Part shown: positions 9,029 to 19,190 of the stretch, piece by piece
Position numbering within the stretch: position 1 is the first letter of the stretch
How the letters are laid out: every line of letters starts with the position of its first letter
Source: Bacillus pseudomycoides
Lineage (GTDB): Bacteria > Bacillota > Bacilli > Bacillales > Bacillaceae_G
Assembly: GCF_022811845.1 (NCBI RefSeq)
Contig: NZ_CP064267.1
Span: forward strand, 62,001-126,000
Length of the DNA: 64,000 nucleotides
Direction: 5' to 3'
Position numbers and translations under genes: made by a program
Notes under the pieces: generated by a model
The model's input: the letters and a program-made list of their open reading frames with translations, nothing else
Database searches by the model: none
Told to the model about the DNA's origin: nothing

Positions 9029-10285
9029 TCAGAACAAATCAACCTTCGCTTTCCTATCGATTTTTGTTATTCCATTCACATAAACCAAAAACCATATAAG
9101 AGCTAACATTATAAAAATACTGGCTCCACTCCAATAAAGGTATATAAAACCATCATCCAACATTAACAAAGCATAACTTATCACAGGTCCTACTGCTGCA
9201 CCTATATCTTGAACTATTGAATATACAGTTAAAAATGAAACAGCATTAGATACCTTTGCAATATCTGAGGCTAATGCATCAGTTAAGGTTGTTAAAGCTG
9301 TAGCTCCTAGCATTACTAAAAGAATCACAGTAAACCAGATTATAAGCGAAACATGATTTGATATAATTCCAAATGGTACACCTACAAATGCTAATGAACT
9401 AATGTAAAAAGGTAATCTTCCTTTTTGTCCATCAGACCAATCACCAAATTTACTTCCTAAATATGGTTCCCACATCCAGCGTATCGCTTGAATAACACCA
9501 GATAAGAATGTAACACTAATGACAATCCCAAAAAGTGTAATATTTTGACCGTAATAATGTGCAATAATAGCACTAATTGTAGAAGTAAAAATCCCTTGAA
9601 ATAACAAAGTAATAAAAAATCCGCTCACAACAACAAGGATTTTATATTTTAAACTGCTACAAATGGATATACTTCCTTCTACTTTATGTTCCTTAATATT
9701 TTGTTTAGTAAGTCTAGTTTTCAATGATTTGATTACTAATAAAATTCCTATTAGTGAAAGGCATCCAAAGAAAATTGAAACAAATTTCAATCCTACAATT
9801 GGTACTAAAATCCCACCAAATAACATTCCAAACAAACTTCCTAAACGAAATAACCCATTATATAATCCCATTAACTTGCCGCGATTATTATCGTTAGCAA
9901 AATAAACAATTGTTGTAAGACCACCAATACGAAAAAATGACCACGCTATTCCCCATAACCCTCGTAAAACTAACCAAAAAACAAAGCTTTGCGCAATGCC
10001 ATAACCCAATGTTGTTATGCTTCCAAGTATGATGGCCAGTATTAACCCTGTTTTTAGCGAAATCCTTTGATATAACCATCCTACGAAAGGGTTAAAAGGT
10101 AATCTAATAATACGATTTATGGAAAGTAGAATTCCAACTTGCCATATAGAATCAAGTCCAGCTTCTTTCCAATAGATTGGCAATACAATATATAGCATTG
10201 AATCTCCCAATAGACTTAGGGCTGTAGCGAGCGCTACCATAACAATAATCTTAGTAGAATGAGATTCGTTTGGTATAATCGGCAA
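9029..10285 (-). CDS. MFS efflux transporter
   Basis: 418-aa, 12-helix major facilitator. Conserved features: LLGDSMLYIVLP in helix 1, the loop 2-3 segment PFVGWLYQRISLKTG, and a long hydrophilic centre around residues 195-215. Starts at TTG with AAGGTGG upstream. Placed between an ArsN-like acetyltransferase and an ArsR-controlled flavoprotein, so an arsenical or arsenic-conjugate exporter is a reasonable guess, but it cannot be assigned to ArsJ, ArsK or another named group from the sequence alone. Confidence 0.85.
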   Translation of the reverse strand: MPIIPNESHSTKIIVMVALATALSLLGDSMLYIVLPIYWKEAGLDSIWQVGILLSINRIIRLPFNPFVGWLYQRISLKTGLILAIILGSITTLGYGIAQSFVFWLVLRGLWGIAWSFFRIGGLTTIVYFANDNNRGKLMGLYNGLFRLGSLFGMLFGGILVPIVGLKFVSIFFGCLSLIGILLVIKSLKTRLTKQNIKEHKVEGSISICSSLKYKILVVVSGFFITLLFQGIFTSTISAIIAHYYGQNITLFGIVISVTFLSGVIQAIRWMWEPYLGSKFGDWSDGQKGRLPFYISSLAFVGVPFGIISNHVSLIIWFTVILLVMLGATALTTLTDALASDIAKVSNAVSFLTVYSIVQDIGAAVGPVISYALLMLDDGFIYLYWSGASIFIMLALIWFLVYVNGITKIDRKAKVDLF

Positions 10286-10392
10286 TCTCTAACCACCTTC
10301 TTTGAGAACAAAGAAATAAATGCACTTAAAAGTCTTGATAAATCTCCCTCAAAATACTTCTTTAATTTGTTTCTTTCAAACCCGAAAGAATG

Positions 10393-10599
10393 TTACTCAT
10401 TCATACTTTTTAACTCATAATATGCATTAAGAAAATTCCGGTATGATATTTCTCCCATACTTCCTTTTTCTAATCCAAATAATCGTTGGAAAGTATATTC
10501 TTTTGCCCTATCCACGCTATACTGACATGCATTCATGATTAACTTCATATAGGCTACAAAATATTCTTCACTCAAGTTACCCGCATGGTTAATAGTCAA
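10393..10599 (-). CDS. Small conserved-looking protein of unknown function
   Basis: 68 aa from a TTG at 10599 with GGGAG eight bases upstream. Predicted mainly helical and soluble, with aromatic residues (EEYFVAYM, YTFQRLFGLEKG) and no cysteine motif apart from one Cys. It lies between the flavoprotein and the MFS gene, in the same direction and in the same probable transcript. I do not recognise the family. Confidence 0.6.
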   Translation of the reverse strand: MTINHAGNLSEEYFVAYMKLIMNACQYSVDRAKEYTFQRLFGLEKGSMGEISYRNFLNAYYELKSMNE

Positions 10600-10692
10600 T
10601 TCACTCGTCTCCCTTTTTTACATAAAATCGTAGAGAAAATAATCTAAAGAAGAGAGTGAATGTATCATTCTCCTCTTTAGCTATCATACCTT

Positions 10693-12069
10693 TTAGCAAC
10701 AAGAATCCTGCTCACCACATGAGTTTTTCACATTTAAATTCACACTACAAACACCTGTTTCTGGAAAATCAAGTTCTACTTTTTCTGCTGACTCATAGTC
10801 TCCAGTAAGGTATGCAACGATAGATCTAACTTGTTCATAACCTGTTGCCATTAGAAAAGTCGGCGCCCTGCCATAACTCTTCGAACCTACAATATAGAAA
10901 TCTTTTTCCGGTTGGCGAAGTTCTTTTTCACCGTGAGGCCGAACTGTACCACAGCTATGCAAATTAGGATCAATAAGTGGTGCTAATGACGCCACGCTTT
11001 CAGTAGTAGAATCAATAGAAGTTCGTATTTCACTTATCATAGATAGGTTAGGACGATTACCTGTATTTACAATCATCTCATGGACATTAGTAATTTTTAT
11101 TTCTTGTTCCTCTTGATGACCTACAATATTCATTCCATTTTTTGTTCCAACTACGTATTGAATTTTATATGGCGTAATTACTTCCACGTTTCCTTCATCA
11201 ACTAATTGATGAATACGGCTACCTAAGGCACCACGTGCTTCAAGAGCATCTTTTTCCTCTCCTCCGTATGCTTCTTCCACACGTTTTTTTCTCATGATCC
11301 ATACAATATTAGTTTCTGGATAGGATTCCTTTAACTTTGCTAACTCCAATAAAGCATTGATTGCAGAATGACCACTTCCAACAACAGCTACACGCTTATT
11401 GGCATATCGCTTTTGTTCTTTGCCTAAAATATCTGGAATACCATAAAAAATATTCTCGTTAAGGGATTGTTCTTCTTTTAACCAAATCCCATTAGAATTA
11501 GCTGGATTTGGATTCCCCCAAGTACCGGAAGCATCTAACACAGCTCTAGCTTCATAAACTTGGAATACCCCTTCTTTTTCTGTATAAATCATGAACGGCA
11601 TTTTTTCACGATTAGCTGTTTTCATTTTATCTGTATCTTTCCTACCTATAGATAGTACTTTAGTATTCAAGTGAATAAATGGTTTGATTTGTGGAAGATT
11701 CGCAAGCGGTTGTAAGTATTGTTCAACAATTTCTTTCCCTGTTGGTAATGCTTTTATGTCTGGTGATTCCCAGCCATGCTGTTCAAGAAGAGACAAGGCC
11801 ACTTTATCTATGTTATATTGCCAAGGTGAAAATAGCCGTACATGTCCCCATGTAAGAATATTTGATCCTATATTTTCCCCAGCTTCTAATAAGATAAATG
11901 ATTCACCATGTTTGGCTAAATGCGCTGCCGCTGCCAACCCTACGGGTCCTCCCCCAATAATGACTATTGGTAACTGTTTCAATCTCTGTAAATCGATATT
12001 GTTTTTTAGTGATTGATTTTCCGTTCCACAACACTCTTGTACCTTGAATGGAATTTGAATAGGTTTCAT
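10693..12069 (-). CDS. FAD/NAD(P)-dependent oxidoreductase with C-terminal cysteine tail
   Basis: 458 aa from the ATG at 12069 (AAGGGGGA seven bases upstream); an in-frame ATG at 12123 has no ribosome site. Two dinucleotide-binding folds are seen: IIGGGPVGLAAAAHLAK near residue 35 and VVGSGHSAINALLEL near residue 230. The N terminus has CC (residues 12-13) and the C terminus ends CGEQDSCC, which look like arsenic or thiol-binding tails. Known flavoproteins of ars operons include ArsO and ArsH types; this is neither by obvious signature, so only the class is given. Under an ArsR-type operator pair. Confidence 0.82.
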   Translation of the reverse strand: MKPIQIPFKVQECCGTENQSLKNNIDLQRLKQLPIVIIGGGPVGLAAAAHLAKHGESFILLEAGENIGSNILTWGHVRLFSPWQYNIDKVALSLLEQHGWESPDIKALPTGKEIVEQYLQPLANLPQIKPFIHLNTKVLSIGRKDTDKMKTANREKMPFMIYTEKEGVFQVYEARAVLDASGTWGNPNPANSNGIWLKEEQSLNENIFYGIPDILGKEQKRYANKRVAVVGSGHSAINALLELAKLKESYPETNIVWIMRKKRVEEAYGGEEKDALEARGALGSRIHQLVDEGNVEVITPYKIQYVVGTKNGMNIVGHQEEQEIKITNVHEMIVNTGNRPNLSMISEIRTSIDSTTESVASLAPLIDPNLHSCGTVRPHGEKELRQPEKDFYIVGSKSYGRAPTFLMATGYEQVRSIVAYLTGDYESAEKVELDFPETGVCSVNLNVKNSCGEQDSCC

Positions 12070-12126
12070 GAAAAAAATCCCCCTTATTTTCTCTAAATTA
12101 GTAAATATAAATCGTTTATTCAATTA

Positions 12127-12220
12127 TTTAAATCAAAAAAATTTGATTTAAAAATCAGAGTAATTATTTAACTACTTAACCATTAATAAAAAGTTATATT
12201 AATCAAAAAAAATTGATTAA
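12127..12220 (-). promoter_or_regulatory. Two ArsR-type palindromes before the flavoprotein gene
   Basis: Two near-perfect palindromes of the form AATCAAAAAAATTTGATT, at 12127-12152 and 12199-12220, lie between arsR2 and the flavoprotein gene. The same palindrome lies upstream of arsR2. It fits ArsR operators (ATCAA-N5-TTGAT). Its presence here suggests that the flavoprotein-MFS-ArsN genes have their own ArsR-controlled promoter. Confidence 0.75.
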
Positions 12221-12255
12221 AAATATATTAAGCTGCTGTTTCGACCCATCAAAAA

Positions 12256-12576
12256 TTATGACATAGGACGAAAGATACAGCATAATTGCTCAGATAATAG
12301 TGCATCAACTTCTTTTTTGTTGATATTATAATAACTCCAAGTTCCCTTTGTTTCTTTTGTAATGAGATTCACATCAAGCAAAAGCTTTAAATGATATGAA
12401 AGTTTTGATTGTGATAATCCAAGAACATCTGTTAAATCGCAAACACAAGTTTCTCCACGTTGACATAATTCATATAAAATATGCAGTCTTTTTTGGTCTG
12501 CTAATGCTTTAAACTTCTTTTCATATATTTCAAAAGTTTGGCTAGTTGATCGATTGTACAATTTTATTTCTTTCAT
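12256..12576 (-). CDS. arsR: Second ArsR family repressor
   Basis: 106-aa ArsR/SmtB regulator with the classical arsenite site ETCVCDL and recognition helix SQSKLSYHLKLL; the tail carries a further CC pair (LCCIF). RBS GAAAGGAAG precedes the ATG. Unlike the CmtR-like regulator at 4.3 kb, this is a true CVC-type ArsR. It heads the leftward set of flavoprotein, small protein, MFS and acetyltransferase. Confidence 0.93.
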   Translation of the reverse strand: MKEIKLYNRSTSQTFEIYEKKFKALADQKRLHILYELCQRGETCVCDLTDVLGLSQSKLSYHLKLLLDVNLITKETKGTWSYYNINKKEVDALLSEQLCCIFRPMS

Positions 12577-12590
12577 GATAACTTCCTTTC

Positions 12591-12665
12591 ATCAATTTTT
12601 ATTGATATTTTTATTGTATGCTAAGAATCATTACTTTACAACATATAAATCAAAAAAATTGATTA
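12591..12665 (-). promoter_or_regulatory. Operators upstream of arsR2
   Basis: ATCAA-N6-TTGAT at 12591-12606, directly upstream of the arsR2 ribosome site, and AATCAAAAAAATTGATTA at 12648-12665. With the two copies downstream of arsR2 this gives four sites, which implies autoregulation and a second controlled promoter. Confidence 0.75.
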
Positions 12666-12704
12666 ATTATAGTTAGTATACATTGCAAGTAACTCATTAA
12701 CAAA

Positions 12705-12740
12705 ATAAAAGCATGGCCTAAAAATATCCATGCTTTTATC
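12705..12740 (-). terminator. Bidirectional hairpin between arsR2 and the primase-like gene
   Basis: ATAAAAGCATGG and CCATGCTTTTAT form a 12-bp stem with T-rich flanks. On the minus strand it follows the primase-like pseudogene. Confidence 0.75.
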
Positions 12741-12777
12741 TATATAATTTATCAAACAATTGTATTCTTCAATGTAC

Positions 12778-12857
12778 AACTTTGTTGTAAAGTCCATAAC
12801 TATGTTGTATATTCTACAACCTTCTTGTATAATCCACGACTTTGTTGTAATTATACA
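12778..12857. repeat. Four tandem 20-bp repeats
   Basis: Units beginning AACTTTGTTGTAAAGTCC, AACTATGTTGTATATTCT, AACCTTCTTGTATAATCC and GACTTTGTTGTAATTAT start exactly 20 bp apart (12778, 12798, 12818, 12838). They adjoin the 3' end of the primase-like gene. Two helical turns of spacing suggests protein bound on one DNA face: an iteron set or a transposon end. The units differ from the 20-bp sites of the cassettes at 28-60 kb. Confidence 0.75.
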
Positions 12858-12863
12858 ATACCA

Positions 12864-14164
12864 TTAATTTACACGCTGAATGTTTGGAATGTAATCCTGT
12901 AATAACAAATCATCAATTCCCTTAGCAAGTTTCAAATCCCAACTTGCATAATTTATCCGTAGTCCCTCTTTAGATAAAGCTTGTGCACACTCTAGTAATG
13001 TCTTATGTACATCAGCATTTTCAATCATATCCATATCTAGCGCAAATGTAGCCTGCCGTACACCCATTTCCTTAAGAGGACCAATTAACCCTCGCCATAC
13101 TTTTATACCAGGTATCGATACAACAGTCGTACCGTACATCTTTTTTTCTTCTTCTGTTAATAGTACCTCCAGATTATCTGCAGCGATATCTGATTTGAGT
13201 GCCCCCTCTGAAATCCAAATATTATCTTTTTGTAGAAGTTGACCCCGCTTCCAAAATTCAAGTTCTTGAGAAGGAACCGCCACATGTATCGGAAGTGGAT
13301 TCCCAGCTCCCGTTCCATGATGCTTTCCACTTGAACTTACCCATACATATTTACTTTCTTAAGTTGTGCCTCTCCGATTTTGTCACCTTTATAGCTTAAT
13401 TCATACCATTCCTTTACTTCTACTTCTCCTTGAAATATGGTTTCTACCTTATCTTGATTTTCATAGACAGCCTTTATTATGTTCGGTTGTTCAATTACTA
13501 CCACTTTAAAACCTGGTTTAATATTTCGTACTATTGGAATATATTTTGGTTTATCAATTCGGCACTGAAAACCACAAATTTGATTATATATGTTTCTCTG
13601 CGGGATTAATAACGAATCTTTTCTACCAGCAAACGTGAAATATCTTCCTTTTTCAGTTTTCTTAGCATAAAAACCTGGAATCCCTTCAACAAAACTCGTT
13701 TTCCCCCCAGCCTTCTCAATTAATTGTTTAGTCGATTTCCATGGTTTAAGAGGAAAACTCTTATAATTACGTATTCTTATTGATTCCTTAGAAATCTGTC
13801 TTTTAGGACCAGTTAGCATTTCAGTATGTTCATCACGAACCTCTAAACTTTCTAAAAATAAAGAGTACATAACATCTAGGGTATAATCTTTTTTCTTATT
13901 ATGTTCCTTTATCATTCGATCTGGTGAAAATTCGTATCCCCTCTTTTGATTCTCTTTTAGTTCATGAAGATATCCCGCATCGCCTAATTTTTTATCCGAA
14001 GCTACTCGACCACAAATGATTTTAGATTCATTAACCATGCACCATCCTTGATGAGAGCATATCGGGCAAGTTGTTCTGTAAAATTCAAACCATCTTTCAT
14101 TACCTTTGCTCATACTCCGTGCCGGACGTAATACTCTTTTTGCTACTAACTTATCCATTGACAT
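12864..14164 (-). pseudogene. Toprim (DUF3854-like) primase-type protein, frameshifted
   Basis: Two reading frames make up one protein. The first (from ATG 14164, GGAGGGAG upstream) has a zinc-finger start CPICSHQGWC...C like CHC2 primases and ends at KKVNMYG (13337). The second continues from KYVWVSSSGKHHGTG and holds a Toprim-like domain: the Glu motif SEGALKSD and the DXD motif LDMDMIE, ending at 12864. Joining them needs one base change in the AAGAAAG run around 13353-13362. Such proteins belong to phages and integrative plasmid elements. As read, it is broken. Confidence 0.75.
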
Positions 14165-14194
14165 ATGACTCCCTCCACTTCCCCATTTAATGAT

Positions 14195-14272
14195 AAAAAG
14201 CCCTTGAGAATACGGAGAATTAGTACTGCACAATTTGTGTGCAATATTTTCCGTAACCCGAAGGGCTTGTAG
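14195..14272 (-). promoter_or_regulatory. Long multi-part hairpin upstream of the primase-like gene
   Basis: On the minus strand three nested stems stack: AAGCCCTT with AAGGGCTT at the base, TACGGA with TCCGTA in the middle and TGCACA with TGTGCA at the tip, separated by small internal loops; the base stem is followed by TTTTTAT. It may be a terminator, a regulatory leader RNA or a replication-type DNA hairpin for the primase-like gene 30 bp downstream. Structure seen; role open. Confidence 0.6.
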
Positions 14273-14554
14273 TAATTCATTGAAAACAAAAAAGTGTATA
14301 TGATGAATATACTAAAATTAGTTTAGATAATCTAGATATTTATTCCTTTTTATCAAAAATATGCAAATAATATTTTTATCTCCCATAAATTGATAAGCTT
14401 CTCAAACGCCATTCTTCGGTTTCCTAAGCCCATTGTTATTCCTCATCTTCTATTAAAAGGAGAATTTTGTTTAAATTCTAATAAACCACTTCTTAAATTC
14501 CGTATCATCGGAAATAACTATATAATGAAACTGATTAATATAGGAGTGCTATAA

Positions 14555-14731
14555 ATGTCTGATTTAGTCCGCCTCTTTATTGTAACGTTCATTGGAATTT
14601 ATCTATTTTTCTCCGTAATGATGGAATTTAAAAAAACACAAAAAGGTATGCTCTGGCTCTCAATTGAAGTCTTGTTTCTCCTGGGAATTGTACTGTTAAT
14701 AAAAGATTTTTTTATCAAATATGCAGCATGA
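14555..14731 (+). CDS. Small two-helix membrane protein
   Basis: 58 aa with a good ribosome site (AGGAGTG). Two hydrophobic segments, residues 5-22 (LFIVTFIGIYLFFSVM) and 35-51 (LSIEVLFLLGIVLLI), joined by a basic KKTQKG loop. No family recognised. Followed by a strong terminator about 110 bp downstream, so it is an independent transcription unit. Confidence 0.7.
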   Translation: MSDLVRLFIVTFIGIYLFFSVMMEFKKTQKGMLWLSIEVLFLLGIVLLIKDFFIKYAA

Positions 14732-14843
14732 ATTTCCCTACCTGAATAATTCTCAATATTCCGTCAATACTATAGATAGGTCAACCAGCCAAAACTCATT
14801 TAAATTTCTTTCTCCGTCCCCCATTTGGAGATACCTTGAATCC

Positions 14844-14877
14844 GAGCAGTTAGCTTTTGCTAGCTGCTCTTTTTTGT
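14844..14877 (+). terminator. Terminator
   Basis: GAGCAGTTAGC and GCTAGCTGCTC with a TTTT loop followed by TTTTTT; ends the small membrane protein transcript. Confidence 0.85.
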
Positions 14878-15164
14878 TAGTGATCCGCAAATTAACACAA
14901 CACTTTTTCCATGTTCGTTAAAGTCTTTTATTAGGGGACTCACCACATCACCATCAACCTAAGAATAGCAAATTACCCCAAAACGAGAAAATTGACATCT
15001 CCAAGTAAAAATGTACAAATTTTTTGTTTCGAGGCGCTATAAAATTCTTAAATTGATAGATATGGAATATTAACTTAAAACTTCTATATATAGAAATAAT
15101 AAAATTGTTTAATTCGACAATCAAACTTTCAATTATGGAGCATTTAAATTTATGAATTTAATTC

Positions 15165-15470
15165 TTACCATTCACTCAAATACATTCTTTTTGTAATCTT
15201 ATGTGGATTTTCAAGCTTATAAATAAGTTCTAGGCTATTTTCATCTGGGGCGTTAAAATGAATTTTAGCATGGGCATAATGGTTATGAGCCATTACAAAG
15301 GATTCACGTGGCTCAAATCTAAATGCTTCTCTCGGTTCATACCCTTTTTCTTTAAGCCATTTCACCGAATTTTTCAAGTCTTCTAAAGTGACTTAAAATG
15401 CTATATGTCTTATAGATGGATGATATCCCAGTTCTACTTTATCGGTCTCCCATAATCCTAGCCAACTTTT
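15165..15470 (-). pseudogene. VOC/glyoxalase-like fragment with in-frame stop
   Basis: On the minus strand the frame reads SWLGLWETDKVELGYHPSIR, HIAF, TAA (15393-15395), then VTLEDLKNSVKWLKEKGYEP and HAKIHFNAPDENSLELIYKL. The last part is the C-terminal beta-alpha motif of VOC (glyoxalase/bleomycin-resistance) proteins. The N-terminal half is missing and one internal stop interrupts the remainder, so this is a relic. Confidence 0.7.
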
Positions 15471-15561
15471 TTCTATTTATAATATTGTTCTTTCTACATG
15501 TAGGAGATTACTCATTTGTCGGAAAAGAGCCCATCCTCTAGGGGATTCTTTTTTCTACGCA

Positions 15562-15600
15562 AAGAAAAAAGACCTTATAAATTACAAAGTCTTTTTTCTA
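15562..15600 (-). terminator. Terminator of the secreted repeat protein
   Basis: AGAAAAAAGAC and GTCTTTTTTCT flank a short loop just downstream of the minus-strand repeat-protein gene. Confidence 0.65.
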
Positions 15601-15609
15601 ACATATAAT

Positions 15610-16101
15610 TTACAATCTTAGAGATGGAGTGTCTCCATCTGCTTCTAATTTTGGGGCAGGTAGGTCTGCTTCACCTTACGCAGGAGATCCTCCAGTATTC
15701 CCATCAGAATATGAAGGCGCATGATGATCTCCATCCGCTTCTAATTTTGGGGCAGGCACATCACCGTGATTGTAAACAGGCGCTCCTCCATCTCCTCTGT
15801 TATCAGCTGGAGATCCTCCAGTATGGCCTTCAGAATAAGCCGGTGCTCCTCCATAATCTCCATGTGTTTCTAGTTTCGGTGCAGGTGTGTCAGCATGACC
15901 ATAAGCTGGGGCTCCGCCATGATTTCCATGTGCTTCCAATTTTGGGACAGGTGTGTCACCGTGCTCATAAGCAGGAGCTCCACCGTAATCTCCTATCGAA
16001 GCTGCTTGAACGACACCTCCACCATTTCCATCAGCAACACCAAAGATTCCAAAACCTAAAACAGATAAACCAACGACTGCTGTACCAATTTTTCTTTTCA
16101 A
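15610..16101 (-). pseudogene. Secreted repeat protein cut short by a TAA
   Basis: Starts at TTG 16101 behind AAAGGAGAG. A signal peptide (KRKIGTAVVGLSVLGFGIFG to about residue 34) is followed by imperfect repeats of GDYGGAPAY-x-HGDTP-x-PKLEAHG, rich in Gly, Pro, Ala and His. The frame stops at GGSPA-TAA (15676-15678) but continues in the same frame with GEADLPAPKLEADGDTPSLRL to a second stop at 15610. Repeat logic expects Tyr (APAY/SPAY) at the stop, so TAT/TAC became TAA. The 141-aa product may still be made and exported; function unknown. Confidence 0.75.
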
Positions 16102-16474
16102 ATTCCTTCTCTCCTTTATGTATATATCATGTTAATTGAAATGAACGTATTATGGATATCAGTCATGATGAAAATTCTACTAATTTCACCATTACACATA
16201 TATACTTCTATGTATTTTTTTGTAAATCCTTCTCGAATTTGGAAAAAATATTCTGTAAAGAAAGAATTTAGAGAAATCATGTCGAACTACATTTTTTCAA
16301 TTCACTCAAGATAATCTTATTTCAAACGCTTTATCACGATTTGGGCTTCTTTTCCTAGCCATATTCACCACCTCGCGGTAATTCCTTTATATATTTTTAA
16401 TTCCATTCTAAATCTTATTATTTAAATTTATAATTATATTAAAAGTCATAACTTTTAGAATCGAGGTGACCAAT

Positions 16475-16681
16475 ATGCAAAGTTCGGGTATGTTAGCATG
16501 CTCCGCTTTCTTCTCAGCAATGCTGATATTGTTTAATGTCCAATCCTTTTATAATAAATTCACAACAGGAAATACATATTACTGGGTAAATGGTGTCCTA
16601 GCTGCGATATTTCTGATATCCTTTATTATCCACATAAAGGATATCATCAAGAAAAACTACAAAACTTCAGAATCAAACTAA
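16475..16681 (+). CDS. Small two-helix membrane protein
   Basis: 68 aa from the ATG at 16475 (GAGGTG six bases upstream; the GTG at 16466 overlaps that site). Two hydrophobic helices, about residues 5-25 and 38-56, and a basic tail KDIIKKNYKTSESN. No family recognised. A terminator follows immediately. Confidence 0.65.
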   Translation: MQSSGMLACSAFFSAMLILFNVQSFYNKFTTGNTYYWVNGVLAAIFLISFIIHIKDIIKKNYKTSESN

Positions 16682-16682
16682 G

Positions 16683-16707
16683 GAGCCTGTATTGGCTCCT
16701 TTTTCAA
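16683..16707 (+). terminator. Terminator
   Basis: GGAGCC and GGCTCC stem followed by TTTTTC directly after the small membrane protein gene. Confidence 0.8.
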
Positions 16708-17483
16708 TGCAAAATAAAAAAGCAGCAGATTCGCTACTTTAATCACTTCTTCCAATCTTTGAAATCAGCGTACTCTTTATTTATTGGAAATAAACCATAA
16801 TATTTATTATGTAAATAAGCTTTGTTTTTCTTTCAATCTCTAATAAAAAAATTCTTCAACTAATCGATTATATTTACACATACACTTGGAGAAAATAAAT
16901 ATTAATAGTTAAAAATATCTATTTTCCAACAAACCGTCACTTCAAAAAACACAAAGGTGTTAAGTGAGAAATAATCCACTATATATATCAATGTCCTGTA
17001 AACAATTTTGCTGATTACAGCGCAATAATTAACATTAACATATCAACCTACATTAACATGTTAATAAAAGAGAGATAAAAACGTTGATGTCATATCAACA
17101 GTAACCTAATGTATTAAATTAATATTGATATAAAGTTAATGGATATATTAATAGAAGGATTTATTTTTCTCAACTCGTAATAAATCATATACCATTAGCA
17201 CTCTTTGAAAAAACTATCGAACGAATAGCCCTTTGTAAAGTTGATACAGTTTTATAATAGAAAAACACCTTAACAGATACACTAAATTAAGAGGTGCTAA
17301 TCATTCTCTACAAATAATCTACCAGAGATTATTTCATTCTTAACACTATTTGTTTAATTAAACTATAGATCATACAAATCATTATCAAACACTATTTTGA
17401 ATCTCTTTAAATTATGATAAAAACTTAAGAATTAACTATGTATAATTTCCACAGAATGAAAAACTCCGTTATTTATAGTCGAT

Positions 17484-19190
17484 ATGACATTAACAACAAG
17501 GAGCGATTTCGTTTCTACAGTTAATGTCTTGTTAATATCACCTCTATTACATGTCAATTTCACATTTCGTGTTAATGTCTTCTTTCATGAAAATATAAGG
17601 TTCCAAGGGCTGCAAACACGCAACATGTCAATTTCATTTTTCTAATACCCTTAAATTATATATACAAAATTAAAATTCATATACTGAATAATATGTAGTA
17701 CTCAATTGCCTAAAAGTGCTTACCATACATAAACTTACTATTTATATAAGTGTACATCTAACTAATCAATGAAAGATTCTAGAAGCATTAGATCAATTAT
17801 TTTTACTGTAAAAGACATACTTATAGATTCATATTACTGAGGAAGAAGACTATATTAGCAGTGTAGCAATTCGTATCCAGCTTACTGTTAATACAAAGTC
17901 CTTATATCATCATATTTTATGCGAAAATCACTTTTTCTTTTACAGATACTAAACAGATTGTTATGTTAATCTCATAGTAACTATAAGTCGTTTCATTAAC
18001 ACAAAATACGTTCACTATCATCAATGTGTATGTAGCTTTAGTTGATATAACATTAATAATCACAATATAATTTGTTTTTATAGTTAATGTCTTGTTAACA
18101 TTTTATTCATTACATGTTAATTTCATATTTCATGTTAATGTCTGTTTTTGAGGATGTTTAAGATGATAGGGAGCCTAAATATCTTACATATCAATTTCAA
18201 TTCCACTAATTTGCTTAAATCATCCTACAAACAACAGTTAGGTTCACGTCATAAGCTAAACACTATCCATACTCAGTTACATATAAACACTTATCTGTGC
18301 ATGAGCATACTATTTTGTGTGCTTTATACAAGCTTACTGGTCACAAATTAGATTCATAAAACCAACTAACTTCTATATCATAGCAAAATACTTTTGCAGG
18401 TTTATATAAAATAAACAATGAAATCAATACTAAAAATAACAGGGAACATACTATTGACACTCTCACTCCTAATGGGGCAAGCTAGCTAACGCCAGTGGGA
18501 TTCTTGCTACCAAAAGCGAAGTCCATTTCTGTTATCGCTGACGTGCAAGATTGTGGTGTGCCATCACCACTCTCACGACAGACCTTATAGGTTCGTGAGC
18601 TACGGTACTATGACCATACGGTACAGCTAGTTGCGTGTTCAAATGTTTTAGCGTCTTGTTCTTGTCTATAGTTGAAGTATACCCCAAAAACAAGTGTTGT
18701 TACGAAAAAGCAATACTTTCATCCTATGCCTAAAGGCGGACTAAAGTCCTACATAGGCTTTCCCATATCGCGAAATCTGTAAGTACTAAATCTATTTAAA
18801 GGATCAATAACTTACTAGTATTATTAAGCTTACTAGCATCATCACATTAGTAGTTTTGCCTTTTTCTATCTTTTTATACATGGAAATTGGAATTTAATAA
18901 CCTACTATTCTTATTTTCCTCATAGCGCAGTCATTATATCTTCATAATTTGTTTACAAAACACTTATATTTCCTTATCATTAATAATAAGCAACATAATA
19001 TGTTAATCTCATGGCAAATATAAGCCATATTTCAAGCACAAAATATACTTACTATCATTAATATAACATTGATATTTATGTGTTTTTAGTTAACAAGACA
19101 TTAATATTCTAAACAAGTTGTAGTTTTATAGTTAATGTCTTGTTAATACACTCTTGGTTATATGTTAATCTCATATTTCATGTAAATACC
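17484..19190. repeat. Three dispersed copies of a 100-230 bp repeat
   Basis: Each copy contains AGTTAATGTCTTGTTAA (17519, 18082, 19129) followed about 12 bp later by TTACATGTTAATTTCATA and ATTTCATGTTAATGTCT or close variants. The second and third copies also share about 110 bp upstream, including ATGTTAATCTCAT and ACTATCATYAAT. The piece ATTAATCTCATATTTCATGT occurs again near 22146, upstream of tubR. The repeated dyads look like binding sites for a partition or replication protein. Confidence 0.7.
18454..18778 (-). mobile_element. IS608-like relic with both ends and no transposase
   Basis: Read on the minus strand, TTAC immediately precedes the left end (starting AGATTTCGCG), a hairpin follows (GGACTTTAGTCCG inside a larger stem), and the right end finishes with GTGTCAA. 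TTAC and TCAA are the left and right cleavage sites known for IS608. About 325 bp, no open reading frame. It matches the relic at 42166-42593 nearly throughout but lacks an internal stretch of about 85 bp that is bounded there by short repeats of AAGAACAAG. The segment before the right end has the position of a TnpB guide (omega/re) RNA. Confidence 0.8.

Noticed and set aside
12778..12857. Assigning these four 20-bp units to the mini-Tn7-like family
   Set aside because: The period and a nearby TGT fit, but the unit sequence differs and no matching spaced end was found; kept as a separate repeat.
15624..16139. 171-codon plus-strand frame with His/Leu-rich product
   Set aside because: It is the antisense of the secreted repeat gene; its composition simply mirrors the Gly/Ala/Pro repeats, and it lacks a ribosome site.
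18148..18351. 67-codon frame in the repeat-rich region
   Set aside because: No ribosome site, no coding-like composition, and it starts within a repeated non-coding block.
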